Of a DNA stretch of 64,000 nucleotides, positions 45,001 to 52,699 are shown one piece after another. This stretch comes from an uncultured Limosilactobacillus sp. (lineage in GTDB: Bacteria; Bacillota; Bacilli; Lactobacillales; Lactobacillaceae). The translations under genes and the position numbers were made by a program. Below the pieces are notes generated by a model. The model was not told the DNA's origin, did not search any database, and worked only from the letters and a program-made list of their open reading frames with translations. Each line of letters starts with the position of its first letter. Position 1 is the stretch's first letter. The DNA is taken from positions 1 through 64,000 of the forward strand of contig NZ_CAKPYE010000003.1 in the NCBI RefSeq assembly GCF_934202705.1. The letters are read 5' to 3'.

Positions 45001-47831
45001 GCCACATTGCTGGCCACTGGTGTATTGACCGCAATGCCCTTCGTGCCGCTGACGACATAGCCGCCCTTATTCAGTAGAGTCGTCCCAATGTCAATCGTGT
45101 AGCCGTAAGAATCATCGCTGCCGTCAGCTGCTACAACTTGATATTCAGTCTTATTGGCACCCTCGCCTAGCGTCACGGTAGTTGTCTGGTCAGAGAATTG
45201 CTTTTCCCCGTCAACCGTCGCATTAACTGCCTTAAGAAGGGCACCAGTGCTCGTGCTGTAGTAGCCACCATACGGCTGAGCAGCACCGTTTTCATCCTTA
45301 GTTGTATGTGTGGTTAGGACCAGGTTAGTTTTGATTTGGAGTGGGTTACTGTCACTCGGCCGGGTCGGCGCCGTGACTTCCCAAACTTGTTGTTCGTCAG
45401 GACCGCCAACAAAGCCGAGGTTCTTGAAGGTGACATCGCCAGTCCGTCCATAGCTGCCAGTAGCCGTTGGCGTGCCATTAACTTCAAAACCGGCCGGAAT
45501 ATAAATCAGATACTTGCTTTCACCATTGAAGCCGTCTTGGCCGCCAGTAGCTTGCTTGCTGTTACTCTTAATGTTGTAAGTGATAGTCGCGCTAGAGACG
45601 TCGCCCGGCTTCTTACCGTACATCTCAGTCGCCGGTTTCCAGTCAACGGAACCATTAAAGTTAACCGCTAATTGGGCATCTCCCATTAGGTAAGAAATAC
45701 TGTTGTTAAAGGCGGTACTCTTAACGATTGTGTAGGTCTTACCCCCCAGAGTAATCGTCGCCTCACCACCAGTGATCCCGTTATCGTTAATCACCTTGGT
45801 CGAAAAGTTACCGTTAGCGATTGGGTGGAGCAGATCATTCGCTGAGAATGTGTAAACACCATTGATGCCGCCCTGGGCCGTTAACTTAGCATTGACCCGC
45901 AATGAGTAAGAATCACTATTATCCGAACTATAGCCAGGCGTGTACGGTACCGAAACCAGGAAGACTTGTTCACCATGAGGGCCAACCATGCCGAGATCTT
46001 CATAGGTGGCGTCCTTTCCACTAATCCCGTTTGCAAAAGTCAGACCATCCGTCTTGAAACCGTACGGAATCATCACTAAGTACTGGGTTGGCCCAATTCC
46101 TCGGTCATTAAGCTGCGGTCCACTACCATAGCTCGACAGCCGGTAGCTAATCGTGGCCGTCTTGGTTTGGCTACTGCCCGTTCCGTAGTTTTTTGCTGGG
46201 CTCAAGGTCGTGTTATCGTGGCTCCATGAAGAATTATCGTTGGTCCAAATCGTCCCGGACCAGTTGGCTGGCGTGGTGTTCTTCGGGTTTACCACATAGG
46301 TAATGCTGTTGTTTTCGGATGAAGCAGTGCTCTTGATAATTTGGTAAGTCTGACCGCCAATAGTAATTGTAGATGTTCCACCACCAATATTACTGCTAAC
46401 CGCTCCTGTTGCAAAATTACCGTTATTGATCGGATGTAACAAATCATTAACTGTTTCCGTAAATACCCCGCTGACATTATCTCGAACCGTTAACTTAGCA
46501 TTAACTAATAGACAATTAGTCTCTAAACTATATCCAGGCGTGTATGGAACTTTAACTAAGAAAACTTGTTCACCATTAGGGCCAACCATGCCGAGGTTTT
46601 GGGCGGTTGGCCCTTGGCCATTAATCGTAACACCATTAATAATGTTCAGTTTATCTGTTGTAAAGCCCCGCGGAATAACTACCAGGTACTCAGTTTTGCC
46701 GACACCCTTGTTATTTATTTGTGGCGCGCTGTTCCAACTGGAAAGGCGGTAGCTAATATCTGCCGTATCACCAGTTTTATAATTTACCGTTTGGGTAATA
46801 TTGGTTTTATCTGAATTAATAGTCCCGGTCCAGTTACCTGGTGTTGTGTTGACTGGGTCACCAACAACGTATTGATTATTCTTAGATGTTACTGCAGAAT
46901 TAGCAGTCAGTTCGCTATAAGTAGTTGAAGTACCATCACTAGTAAATGTGACATTTTGTGTCGGGCCACTCTTAAAACTACCATCATTATTGTCGATTAA
47001 GCGAATAAGATCACCACCAGCGGTATAAGTACCTGCCTTGGCATTAGCCTGTAATTTCAAGTCAGCAAGCACAGTCACCCCGTCCCCGTAATAAGGGATA
47101 AAATCCAGAGTTACTAAAATGGCCTCCTTGCCATTAACGGTACCCAGCTGATACTTGTACTGGTCAGCGCTAACAGCCTCGCGTTGATCACCATGAAGAA
47201 TACTCAGCCAACCGGTTTGGCTTGTATTAAATTCAAAACCAGTTGGCGCATAAAGCATAAATTCACCCTTGCCAGGCCATCCCCAGACGTTGCCATATTT
47301 ATAGGTGCTTGACATACCACTATTCGTCTGTAAGCGATAAGCAATCTTGGTGGTCGATGTTTGACCGGCACCATTCCCAAATCGGATATCACTTGTCCCA
47401 TTGAGATCTGGTTCAGTTTGTCCATAAGGTTTTAACTGGCTGCCCATACTAACAATGGTTGAGTTAGTAGCATTAGTTGCATTCTGCTGATTAGATGCAC
47501 TACTATCATCAGCCTGTGGCTTTACCGCAACTGGTGCTTTCATTTGCTGGCTACTTGCGGTACCACTGGTTTGCTGATTGTTATTTTCTTTGGCAATTGC
47601 TGACTGATGGTCAGTAACAACTTTGGTCACCGGTGTCGATACTTCAGTTGTCTTGTCAGTTTCAGTTTGACTTGGCACTGCAGTATCGGCGTGGACAGCT
47701 GTTCCCAAGCCCATCAAAGTAAACCCAATGAGTACAGAAGCGACCCCTACGGTTAGCTTCCGCAACGCAAAGCGTTGCTTCTTGGCCTCATGCTTTTGCA
47801 ATTGAGCTTGCCAATTATTTTTAGAAAGCAT
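42069..47831 (-). CDS. YSIRK-type LPQTG-anchored surface protein with four tandem domains
   Basis: 1920 residues from the ATG at 47831, behind GGGAGG; the -10 box at 47864-47869 rules out longer starts. The signal peptide is of the YSIRK/G-S type (KKQRFALRKLTVGVASVLIG) ending near VHA. After a Ser/Asn/Gln-rich stretch come four related domains of about 190 residues (about 45100-47440) with recurring TTPxNWxGTI, YRLSS, TEYLVxIPxGF and VNAKLT motifs, which look like beta-sandwich stalk or adhesive domains. A large middle region (about residues 930-1600) is unrecognised. The C-terminus has a polar linker, LPQTG, a hydrophobic stretch and DKRHQR. Housekeeping Sec export is expected. Confidence 0.9.
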   Translation of the reverse strand: MLSKNNWQAQLQKHEAKKQRFALRKLTVGVASVLIGFTLMGLGTAVHADTAVPSQTETDKTTEVSTPVTKVVTDHQSAIAKENNNQQTSGTASSQQMKAPVAVKPQADDSSASNQQNATNATNSTIVSMGSQLKPYGQTEPDLNGTSDIRFGNGAGQTSTTKIAYRLQTNSGMSSTYKYGNVWGWPGKGEFMLYAPTGFEFNTSQTGWLSILHGDQREAVSADQYKYQLGTVNGKEAILVTLDFIPYYGDGVTVLADLKLQANAKAGTYTAGGDLIRLIDNNDGSFKSGPTQNVTFTSDGTSTTYSELTANSAVTSKNNQYVVGDPVNTTPGNWTGTINSDKTNITQTVNYKTGDTADISYRLSSWNSAPQINNKGVGKTEYLVVIPRGFTTDKLNIINGVTINGQGPTAQNLGMVGPNGEQVFLVKVPYTPGYSLETNCLLVNAKLTVRDNVSGVFTETVNDLLHPINNGNFATGAVSSNIGGGTSTITIGGQTYQIIKSTASSENNSITYVVNPKNTTPANWSGTIWTNDNSSWSHDNTTLSPAKNYGTGSSQTKTATISYRLSSYGSGPQLNDRGIGPTQYLVMIPYGFKTDGLTFANGISGKDATYEDLGMVGPHGEQVFLVSVPYTPGYSSDNSDSYSLRVNAKLTAQGGINGVYTFSANDLLHPIANGNFSTKVINDNGITGGEATITLGGKTYTIVKSTAFNNSISYLMGDAQLAVNFNGSVDWKPATEMYGKKPGDVSSATITYNIKSNSKQATGGQDGFNGESKYLIYIPAGFEVNGTPTATGSYGRTGDVTFKNLGFVGGPDEQQVWEVTAPTRPSDSNPLQIKTNLVLTTHTTKDENGAAQPYGGYYSTSTGALLKAVNATVDGEKQFSDQTTTVTLGEGANKTEYQVVAADGSDDSYGYTIDIGTTLLNKGGYVVSGTKGIAVNTPVASNVAGYEQLTIEGMTFNPGAIAEDGNYVDVHWGVLYNDNGTVKRKLYDKVLSSTVGVILSNDGQRTVIGHVYNMGDFYRLVFNKKAQEENSDGKLIANSFELNWATTPQYAGGFTTNNDGHTATVNNGPFVYTYTDDQSKDGTIDKNFIPKNDVLIGSTADQSNSQQLTSGIKLQQEYVYQGSTYKNNKTQSTSTTGPTRTWYGNSGSWTCSKLWQNVTTYMPDLKETSKSFDLVLQLPANPNNEFTISAKSGDEVAKELYNIIAKSQERKLSNELTDNQANYLVATTKKGGIQDNAQESDVSVIREQDKNDPNTYIYHIKFAKQYDIEGGISLVTVTANTDKLGDIELPHGVSSYDQDMAARIQKGNYYGANVGNAKLQKALEDLPEVLVKTTDIHGTTTTYNAFWTTFISHTAEKAPDNAMTVTKAQSYNFAGGKSIWIWSGDNQLNDVLTNSNSFKKLTRAMRVGGLNKDNGIKKDDGTVSKPVTLKDVQSYTWLGGNFTDDTTPGWSKQSGNMKITFTDGSSAVFELDVLIVAKPVVLPLYVPVGYMPTDGDGDLLFADYGAGAGHPGRYKLKEVNGKQTVVGDGGFKWIQQPYTAISGPNYGLAELAFQIADYKFQKQNGKPVWTEIKHPKLSDQALYQLSHYPISVNNMEIAPASAGDFMPGVLHGTKATVTYDRSKDGQVNKLTVYSNQNGHRLADYRLNQEGHFVSETNHQLLAVNNQPLKISTNDQMISPARLQAIINTSLLDQYGLNLAVLNTNLQLGDHTATGNATVQLADDFGNRLKIALPVMAPVQLVANSQPSTDLSDDHQPTHDLGGSHRTETDQPTVKPTSPDGPTADHPETDLPDQLSTDAVRPGQSTINHHDSSNNGLTADQVKKPINNSSQFSRKESATGNTIVIEEPISQSMDKANFVTGVGTIDDLHDDELTAHYRVSKVKQLPQTGNQRQNMTRLMVLMISLSAILLAVGITDKRHQR
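45100..47440 (-). repeat. Four degenerate ~570-590-bp domain repeats
   Basis: Units at about 46870-47440, 46290-46865, 45690-46285 and 45100-45690. The two central units are most alike (NTTPGNWTGTI and NTTPANWSGTI starts; NDLLHPI..GNF ends). Confidence 0.75.
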
Positions 47832-47863
47832 TCCAATCCTCCCTATCATGGATAATAATTTCA

Positions 47864-47869
47864 ATTATA
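47864..47869 (-). promoter_or_regulatory. -10 box of the YSIRK surface protein
   Basis: A consensus TATAAT about 33 bases upstream of the chosen ATG. The -35 is weak. Confidence 0.5.
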
Positions 47870-47949
47870 GTCATACAGGTTAAGTGTACTACTTTCTCTA
47901 GTAATTGATAAATAATCTTAATAATAAGAAAAGTATTGCATAACAAATA

Positions 47950-47990
47950 AACTGGCCATCAGATTTTTAATCTGATAACCAGTTTTTAAT
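47950..47990. terminator. Hairpin after tRNA-Thr
   Basis: AACTGG..ATCAGATT pairs with AATCTGAT..CCAGTT across a short T-rich loop. It lies downstream of the minus-strand tRNA and upstream of the YSIRK gene promoter. The T run is stronger on the plus strand. Confidence 0.55.
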
Positions 47991-48023
47991 TCAATGGAAA
48001 TCTATTCCAGCATCATAATCATA

Positions 48024-48097
48024 AGCCATCTATCGGGTTCGAACCGACGACCTCATCCTTACCATGGATGTGCTCTACCTAGCTGAGCTAAGATGGC
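48024..48097 (-). tRNA. tRNA-Thr (anticodon GGU)
   Basis: A 74-nt cloverleaf. Acceptor arms GCCATCT/AGATGGC, D-arm TAGCTCAGCTAGGTAGAGC, anticodon arm CATCC/GGATG with loop ATGGTAA (anticodon GGT), and T-arm with GGTTCGAACC. The discriminator is T and CCA is not encoded. Confidence 0.92.
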
Positions 48098-48151
48098 AAT
48101 GCTAGTATAACTGATTTAATAGCTATGCATCAAGGATTCCCGACTAATAAC

Positions 48152-48191
48152 AAAACGTCCTGGACGCTTTGTTAATTATCCAGGACGTTTG
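48152..48191 (-). terminator. Terminator of the Rpn-family gene
   Basis: AAACGTCCTGGA pairs with TCCAGGACGTTT around an AT-rich loop, directly after the stop at 48194. Confidence 0.8.
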
Positions 48192-48193
48192 AT

Positions 48194-49327
48194 TTAGTTA
48201 TTGAAATATTTTTCGGCTTCTTGCTGTGTCAAATTAAACTGGGTCATCAACTCTTTAACAGCTTGCGGCCGGTCTGGTTCGTACTTTTGTAATAATTTAG
48301 CTACTTTAGGAATCGATTCGGCTAAGGCTTTTTTACGACCCTCTGCTAAACCTTGCTTATGTCCTTCCGCGAGTCCTTGTTTATGCCCTTCCGTAAGCCC
48401 TTGTTCATGTCCTTCGACCAAGCCCTTTTTACGACCTTCGACCAAGCCTTGCTCATGACCTTCTATGAGTCCTTTTTTACGACCCTCTGCTAAACCTTGC
48501 TTATGACCTTCTGTGAGTCCTTCTTTATGACCTTCTGCTAAGCCTTCTTTACGACCTTCTGCTAAACCCTCCTCGCGACCTTCTGCTAAGCCTTCTTCGC
48601 GACCTTCTGCTAAACCTCTTTTACGTCCCGCCGAGCGAGCATCCATTAGATTCATTTCATATGTCATGAAGTTCCGTCTCCTTTCGGGGTTTGCCTTAAT
48701 TTGCTTCATTGTTTCCATGATTTGCGTTACAAATTGATCTTGTGAATCAACTTGATTTTCCATCAATTGTAGGAAACTTTTTATCTTCATATTATCATGA
48801 ATCGTTGATGCTTTGGCATTGAAAATGATTTCATGCAAACCATCGCCAGCCGTTAAATCATGATCTTGATAATCCCGATTTTCAAATTCGTATTGAACGC
48901 GCCCTTTGCCATAATAATCAAAATCACAGAAAATAATCACGTAAGTTGGACAAGTTGCCAGTTTTTCAAAGCCTTCGCCTGGTCCTAAAATATCAAAATC
49001 CAATTGACTTTGATAGTAACGTAATCGATATGGTAAATTATGACGATTGGCGACCTGCATTTCAATCACAAAAATATGGCCCTGATCATCCTGGGCATAG
49101 ACATCAAATCTTGAACCACGGGCATCAATTGGCCCGTCTACTGTGTACTGGTGCTGGTGAAATTTAATTTCTTGCACATTCAGCTGCGGTACCGCTCGTC
49201 GAATTAATTCCAAACATAACTCTCGCTTCTCCATCACCATCCCAAACATTATGTCACTAGCAATTCCAAGTGATTCCCATTTCTTTTGAAGCAATGCATA
49301 TTGCCTCTGTTTTGCATCTTTTACCAT
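48194..49327 (-). CDS. Rpn/PD-(D/E)XK nuclease family protein (transposase-like)
   Basis: 377 residues from the ATG at 49327, behind TTGGAGGACG; earlier in-frame codons have no ribosome site. Residues about 20-240 match the Rpn family of PD-(D/E)XK nucleases annotated as putative transposases: FGMVMEKRELCLELIRR near residue 30, the catalytic-type D and ExQ in RFDVYAQDDQGHIFVIEMQV near residue 75, and YRLRYYQSQLD near 98. Residues about 233-336 are 13 eight-residue repeats (consensus G-R/H-K-x-G-L-A-E), likely a long charged helix. E. coli Rpn proteins cut DNA and raise RecA-independent recombination; the role here is unproven. No terminal inverted repeats were seen. Confidence 0.82.
   Translation of the reverse strand: MVKDAKQRQYALLQKKWESLGIASDIMFGMVMEKRELCLELIRRAVPQLNVQEIKFHQHQYTVDGPIDARGSRFDVYAQDDQGHIFVIEMQVANRHNLPYRLRYYQSQLDFDILGPGEGFEKLATCPTYVIIFCDFDYYGKGRVQYEFENRDYQDHDLTAGDGLHEIIFNAKASTIHDNMKIKSFLQLMENQVDSQDQFVTQIMETMKQIKANPERRRNFMTYEMNLMDARSAGRKRGLAEGREEGLAEGREEGLAEGRKEGLAEGHKEGLTEGHKQGLAEGRKKGLIEGHEQGLVEGRKKGLVEGHEQGLTEGHKQGLAEGHKQGLAEGRKKALAESIPKVAKLLQKYEPDRPQAVKELMTQFNLTQQEAEKYFNN
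48320..48631 (-). repeat. 13 tandem 24-bp repeats within the Rpn gene
   Basis: Exactly 312 bases of in-frame 24-bp units coding an octapeptide of the type GRKEGLAE or GHKQGLAE. Unit number is expected to vary between strains by slippage without breaking the frame. Confidence 0.9.
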
Positions 49328-49385
49328 TTCGTCCTCCAAATTATTAGTGCAGATAATTGCCTGCCTATTATCTAAATACGTAAAA

Positions 49386-49416
49386 ATGGGAACCAATCAC
49401 TTTGGTTCCCATTAAT
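49386..49416 (-). terminator. Terminator of dacA
   Basis: ATGGGAACCAA pairs with TTGGTTCCCAT, with TTTTTA after it on the minus strand, immediately downstream of the carboxypeptidase stop. Confidence 0.82.
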
Positions 49417-49418
49417 TT

Positions 49419-50672
49419 TTAATGCATTAAAGATTTTTTACCCACATTCTGCTGACTAACAACTGGCAAGTTTAAGCTTGGTAAGTTTTGAATTGGCGTG
49501 GTCTTAACGGTACCAACTGTCTCTCCCTTTTTCAGCGGTGCCCGTAATTTGTGTCGACCAATGGTCCGCTTAACCGGAATTAAGCTTAGTTCTCCATGGA
49601 GATTCTTCACATTACTGTTCTTGGGCAGCCACAATGCCAGTCCCGATGAAAGACTCACTGGTACCTTTGAGCGTTTACCATGGGTAACTCGCACCTGGTT
49701 TGGCAATCCCTTAAAAGCACTTAGCTGTTTGACTGCTTCCGGTTGGTAAGCTGCCTGAACGGCCTCTAACATCTTATTAGTTTCTTTAAATTGTTTACTG
49801 TAGTCGTGAATATCAGTTCCTAACACGACCGTAATCAGCCGTCGATTATCAAAAATCCCCGTTCCCACAAAACAATTGCCGGCTTTATCAGTGGATCCTG
49901 TTTTCAAGCCATCCATTGTTCCATTCTTGGGTGCATTACCATTATTCGGTAACATTCCATTAATGTTCTGCATCTTATAGCTCTGCTTAGCATCAACTTT
50001 AAATTCAACATTGGTGGCTTTGGTAATGTTGAGCGCATCCGGATAATGATTAACCAGATAACGACTAATGAGCGCCATGTCCTTCGCAGAAAAGGCATTT
50101 TCTGCTTTTTTTGGTACACCCTTCAAACCGTTGGAACCCAGTTCGCCATTGGAAAGCCCAATCATATTATAAATATTGGCATCGTTAACCCCGGCCTTGT
50201 GGGCAACTGCCTGCATTTTCTTATTAAATGCTGCCGTACTCCCCGCGGAAGCAAGCGCTAACGCCTCAGCACTGCCATCCGCGGACACAATCATCATTGA
50301 TTCGCATAATGATTTGACCGTGTAACTATGACCAGCCTTCAATTCCACGTTGGAGAAGTGCCAATCAGTGGACGTTTTGGCCACCTTTTTACTAATTTTA
50401 ATTTTCTGGTTCCAGCTTAGTTTTCCCTGCGCAATGTCCTGCTCGATCACTGCAAGTGTCAGGATTTTGGTACAAGAGGCCACTGCGAGCTTCTGATTGG
50501 CATTTTGTTGATAAAGAATTTGACCAGTCTGCGCATCCATCGTAATCGCTGCTTTGGCTGCTAACTTAGTTTGGTCTGCACTTCCGGTCATCGTTAACGC
50601 TTCCGTCAGGCAGCTCACGATCATTAACACTGCTAAGCCTAATCTAACCAGCTGTTTTAAGTGCTTCTTCAA
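49419..50672 (-). CDS. dacA: D-alanyl-D-alanine carboxypeptidase (low-molecular-weight PBP)
   Basis: 417 residues, TTG start behind GAGGAGGATAAC. A signal peptide (about 1-36) is followed by a peptidase S11 domain that trims the terminal D-Ala from cell-wall pentapeptides outside the membrane. The three penicillin-binding motifs are visible: SCTKI (SxxK) near residue 66, SADGSAEAL (SxN-type region) near 130, and DGLKTGSTDKAG (KTG) near 255. A C-terminal PBP5-type beta domain follows. Last gene of a unit with the PAP2 phosphatase, also an envelope enzyme. Confidence 0.9.
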   Translation of the reverse strand: MKKHLKQLVRLGLAVLMIVSCLTEALTMTGSADQTKLAAKAAITMDAQTGQILYQQNANQKLAVASCTKILTLAVIEQDIAQGKLSWNQKIKISKKVAKTSTDWHFSNVELKAGHSYTVKSLCESMMIVSADGSAEALALASAGSTAAFNKKMQAVAHKAGVNDANIYNMIGLSNGELGSNGLKGVPKKAENAFSAKDMALISRYLVNHYPDALNITKATNVEFKVDAKQSYKMQNINGMLPNNGNAPKNGTMDGLKTGSTDKAGNCFVGTGIFDNRRLITVVLGTDIHDYSKQFKETNKMLEAVQAAYQPEAVKQLSAFKGLPNQVRVTHGKRSKVPVSLSSGLALWLPKNSNVKNLHGELSLIPVKRTIGRHKLRAPLKKGETVGTVKTTPIQNLPSLNLPVVSQQNVGKKSLMH

Positions 50673-50688
50673 AGTTATCCTCCTCTTA

Positions 50689-51198
50689 TTAACGCGGGTT
50701 CATCATCATTGGGCCAGGCATCGGTTGCGGTTGTTGATGAGTCCGAAATTGTTGAATGGATTGTTCACGAATTTTGGTCGCGTTCTTTTTTAATTCAGTA
50801 TTATTTCCCGGGTAATAGACATTAAAGTCGCCAACCAAGTGAATCGCCGTTAATTCTAACTCGTTGGGAACTAGAAAATCGTTTTTCAATAAACTAACGA
50901 GATACTTCGCCGAATCGTTAAGGTTTTCCAGCGCCCCAAAGTTTTCAACATTTCCTTCCATCTCCGCTGTTTTATCAATATTCCATTGATAATATTCATT
51001 AAATTGGTCAACAATATGTTGCATTTTGTGGCGTAATTCCCGTCGAAATTGGGGAACACCACGCATATCCTCAGAAATATACTTATTTTTAGCCACAAAT
51101 TCTAAATTAAAACCATTTTGCGGTGTGGTTGAGTTTTTATCATCAGTCGCTGGTTTAACTTGTGGACTAATATGGAATTGGATTAATCTTGCATCCAT
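50689..51198 (-). CDS. Conserved hypothetical cytosolic protein
   Basis: 169 residues, ATG with GAGGTGAAAAC, four bases after the PAP2 stop and 16 before dacA, so part of the same operon. No membrane segment or signal peptide. The first 115 residues alternate beta-like (RLIQFHISPQ, FNLEFVAKNKYI) and helical parts, with a later YLVSLLKNDF helix. The last 25 residues are Gln/Pro/Met-rich (QPQPMPGPMMM). I do not recognise the family; a SecB/DUF1149-like fold crossed my mind but is not supported by motifs. Confidence 0.7.
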   Translation of the reverse strand: MDARLIQFHISPQVKPATDDKNSTTPQNGFNLEFVAKNKYISEDMRGVPQFRRELRHKMQHIVDQFNEYYQWNIDKTAEMEGNVENFGALENLNDSAKYLVSLLKNDFLVPNELELTAIHLVGDFNVYYPGNNTELKKNATKIREQSIQQFRTHQQPQPMPGPMMMNPR

Positions 51199-51202
51199 GT
51201 TT

Positions 51203-51805
51203 TCACCTCATTATTAAAAGATAAATTAAATCGCCGCCAATCCACCAACTAACCGCTAGTAAAACAGCTCCGCCAACATCCGCCGGGTAGTGAGCCCGCA
51301 AGGTTAACCGGCAAATAATCACCAGCCCCCAAGCGATCCAGACTAAACTAATCATCACCGGCTGGGAAAATAACTGGCTCATCATCAAGGCCATCATCGT
51401 AGTGCCTAGGGTATGGCCGCTCGGAAAACTATACGTTTGAGTGAGTTGGTTAAACGTGATGGGTCGCTGACGCTTGATCATATGTTTAATTAAGATGCCA
51501 AAAGCATCAACGGTCGCTAACATTGCAAGGACATAAACTGCACGTTCCACACGACCATGGACAAGTAAATAAGCAGCCAGCAAGAAATCCCACCCAACGA
51601 TTGTTTTCGGATCAAAAACAACCGCAATGCTCCGCCACCACCAGTGATTCTGTTGGTGAATTAAGCGTTCTTGAATTTGTTGTTCCACTAAATTGAAGCG
51701 GGGACTAGATTGAACCAGCCAACACAGAATGCCAAACCCAGTTGCAGTGATTATGAAAAACGTGAGCCACGTTAAATTGAATTGGGGTTGAATACTTGCC
51801 ACCAC
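51203..51805 (-). CDS. PAP2-family membrane phosphatase
   Basis: 200 residues with about five or six membrane segments. The three-part acid-phosphatase signature is complete: KRQRPITF near residue 115, PSGH near 127-131, and RLTLRAHYPADVGGA near 170. It dephosphorylates a lipid phosphate such as undecaprenyl pyrophosphate or phosphatidate at the membrane's outer face; which one is not decidable. The start is a tandem GTG-GTG, with GGAGG eleven bases upstream. Confidence 0.87.
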   Translation of the reverse strand: MVASIQPQFNLTWLTFFIITATGFGILCWLVQSSPRFNLVEQQIQERLIHQQNHWWWRSIAVVFDPKTIVGWDFLLAAYLLVHGRVERAVYVLAMLATVDAFGILIKHMIKRQRPITFNQLTQTYSFPSGHTLGTTMMALMMSQLFSQPVMISLVWIAWGLVIICRLTLRAHYPADVGGAVLLAVSWWIGGDLIYLLIMR

Positions 51806-51923
51806 CTTTACTGTAACCTCCTAAGTGTACCAAAGTTTTAGGAATTTGAGTATTGATTCTATACAAAGTCGTTGCTTTTATGGTATTTTATTATTATTAA
51901 ATTTAGATGAGAGGATGAGGTGA

Positions 51924-52658
51924 ATGATTCCACGAATTGCAATTTCTGCTGATACATTAACTGAGGCAACTAACATCATTAACGAACGTGATGCCTCATT
52001 TGCACCACGCCCGATTATTGAAGCACTAATTAAATCACACGCCTTACCCATCATTATCCCGAGCGTGCCGCCGAAACTGGCAAAATATTACGTGAACCAA
52101 TTTGACGGGATTATTTTTGCCGGTGGCGAGGATATCGACCCCACCTTTTATGGCGAAGAACCCCACCCTGGACTAGGAATGACCTACCGGAAGCGCGACC
52201 TTTCCGAATTGCAACTATTAAAGGAGACGGTCAAAGCTGGCAAAGCCATCATGGGAATTTGTCGAGGCATGCAACTCATTAATATCGGTTTGGGCGGAAC
52301 CGTTTATCAAGACGTAGCGGAGAATCCGCACGCCAAACTCCTGCATTCACAAAAGGCGCCTGGTAATTTACCCACTCATCACGTTACCACAGTTTCTGAC
52401 AGTCGCATCCGAACGTTGGCTGGCGAACGACCATACGTTAACTCTCGTCACCACCAAAGTCTCCATACTGTGGCTCCATCATTAAAGGTGACCGCTATGG
52501 CTGATGACCAGGTCATCGAAGCCGTTGAGTCCGTCAACAGTGACCAGATTTTGGCGGTTCAATGGCATCCTGAAAACATGTATAAACATGATCCAGTCGC
52601 TCAGCATATTTTCCATGATTTAGTTGCTCGGGCCACCAAAGTTGCTGAACAACAATAA
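51924..52658 (+). CDS. Gamma-glutamyl-gamma-aminobutyrate hydrolase family protein
   Basis: 244 residues, ATG with GAGGATGAGG. A class I glutamine-amidotransferase-like hydrolase of peptidase family C26 (PuuD type). The nucleophile Cys is in GICRGMQLIN near residue 113 and the His/Glu pair in QWHPEN near 214. It also shows the family's FDGIIFAGGEDIDP near 68. These enzymes cleave gamma-glutamyl amides in the cytosol. It converges on gshA, which makes a gamma-glutamyl bond; a functional link is possible but not shown. Confidence 0.87.
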   Translation: MIPRIAISADTLTEATNIINERDASFAPRPIIEALIKSHALPIIIPSVPPKLAKYYVNQFDGIIFAGGEDIDPTFYGEEPHPGLGMTYRKRDLSELQLLKETVKAGKAIMGICRGMQLINIGLGGTVYQDVAENPHAKLLHSQKAPGNLPTHHVTTVSDSRIRTLAGERPYVNSRHHQSLHTVAPSLKVTAMADDQVIEAVESVNSDQILAVQWHPENMYKHDPVAQHIFHDLVARATKVAEQQ

Positions 52659-52699
52659 AAAGCTGGTAGTTCCACACTCTTGAACCACCAGCTTTTTAT
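52656..52699. terminator. Bidirectional terminator
   Basis: AAAAAGCTGGT and ACCAGCTTTTT arms around a loop, between the convergent hydrolase and gshA genes. Confidence 0.85.

Noticed and set aside
48194..49327. Active insertion sequence
   Set aside because: The Rpn-family gene is often labelled transposase, but no terminal inverted repeats or target duplication were seen; the flanking hairpin is a terminator.
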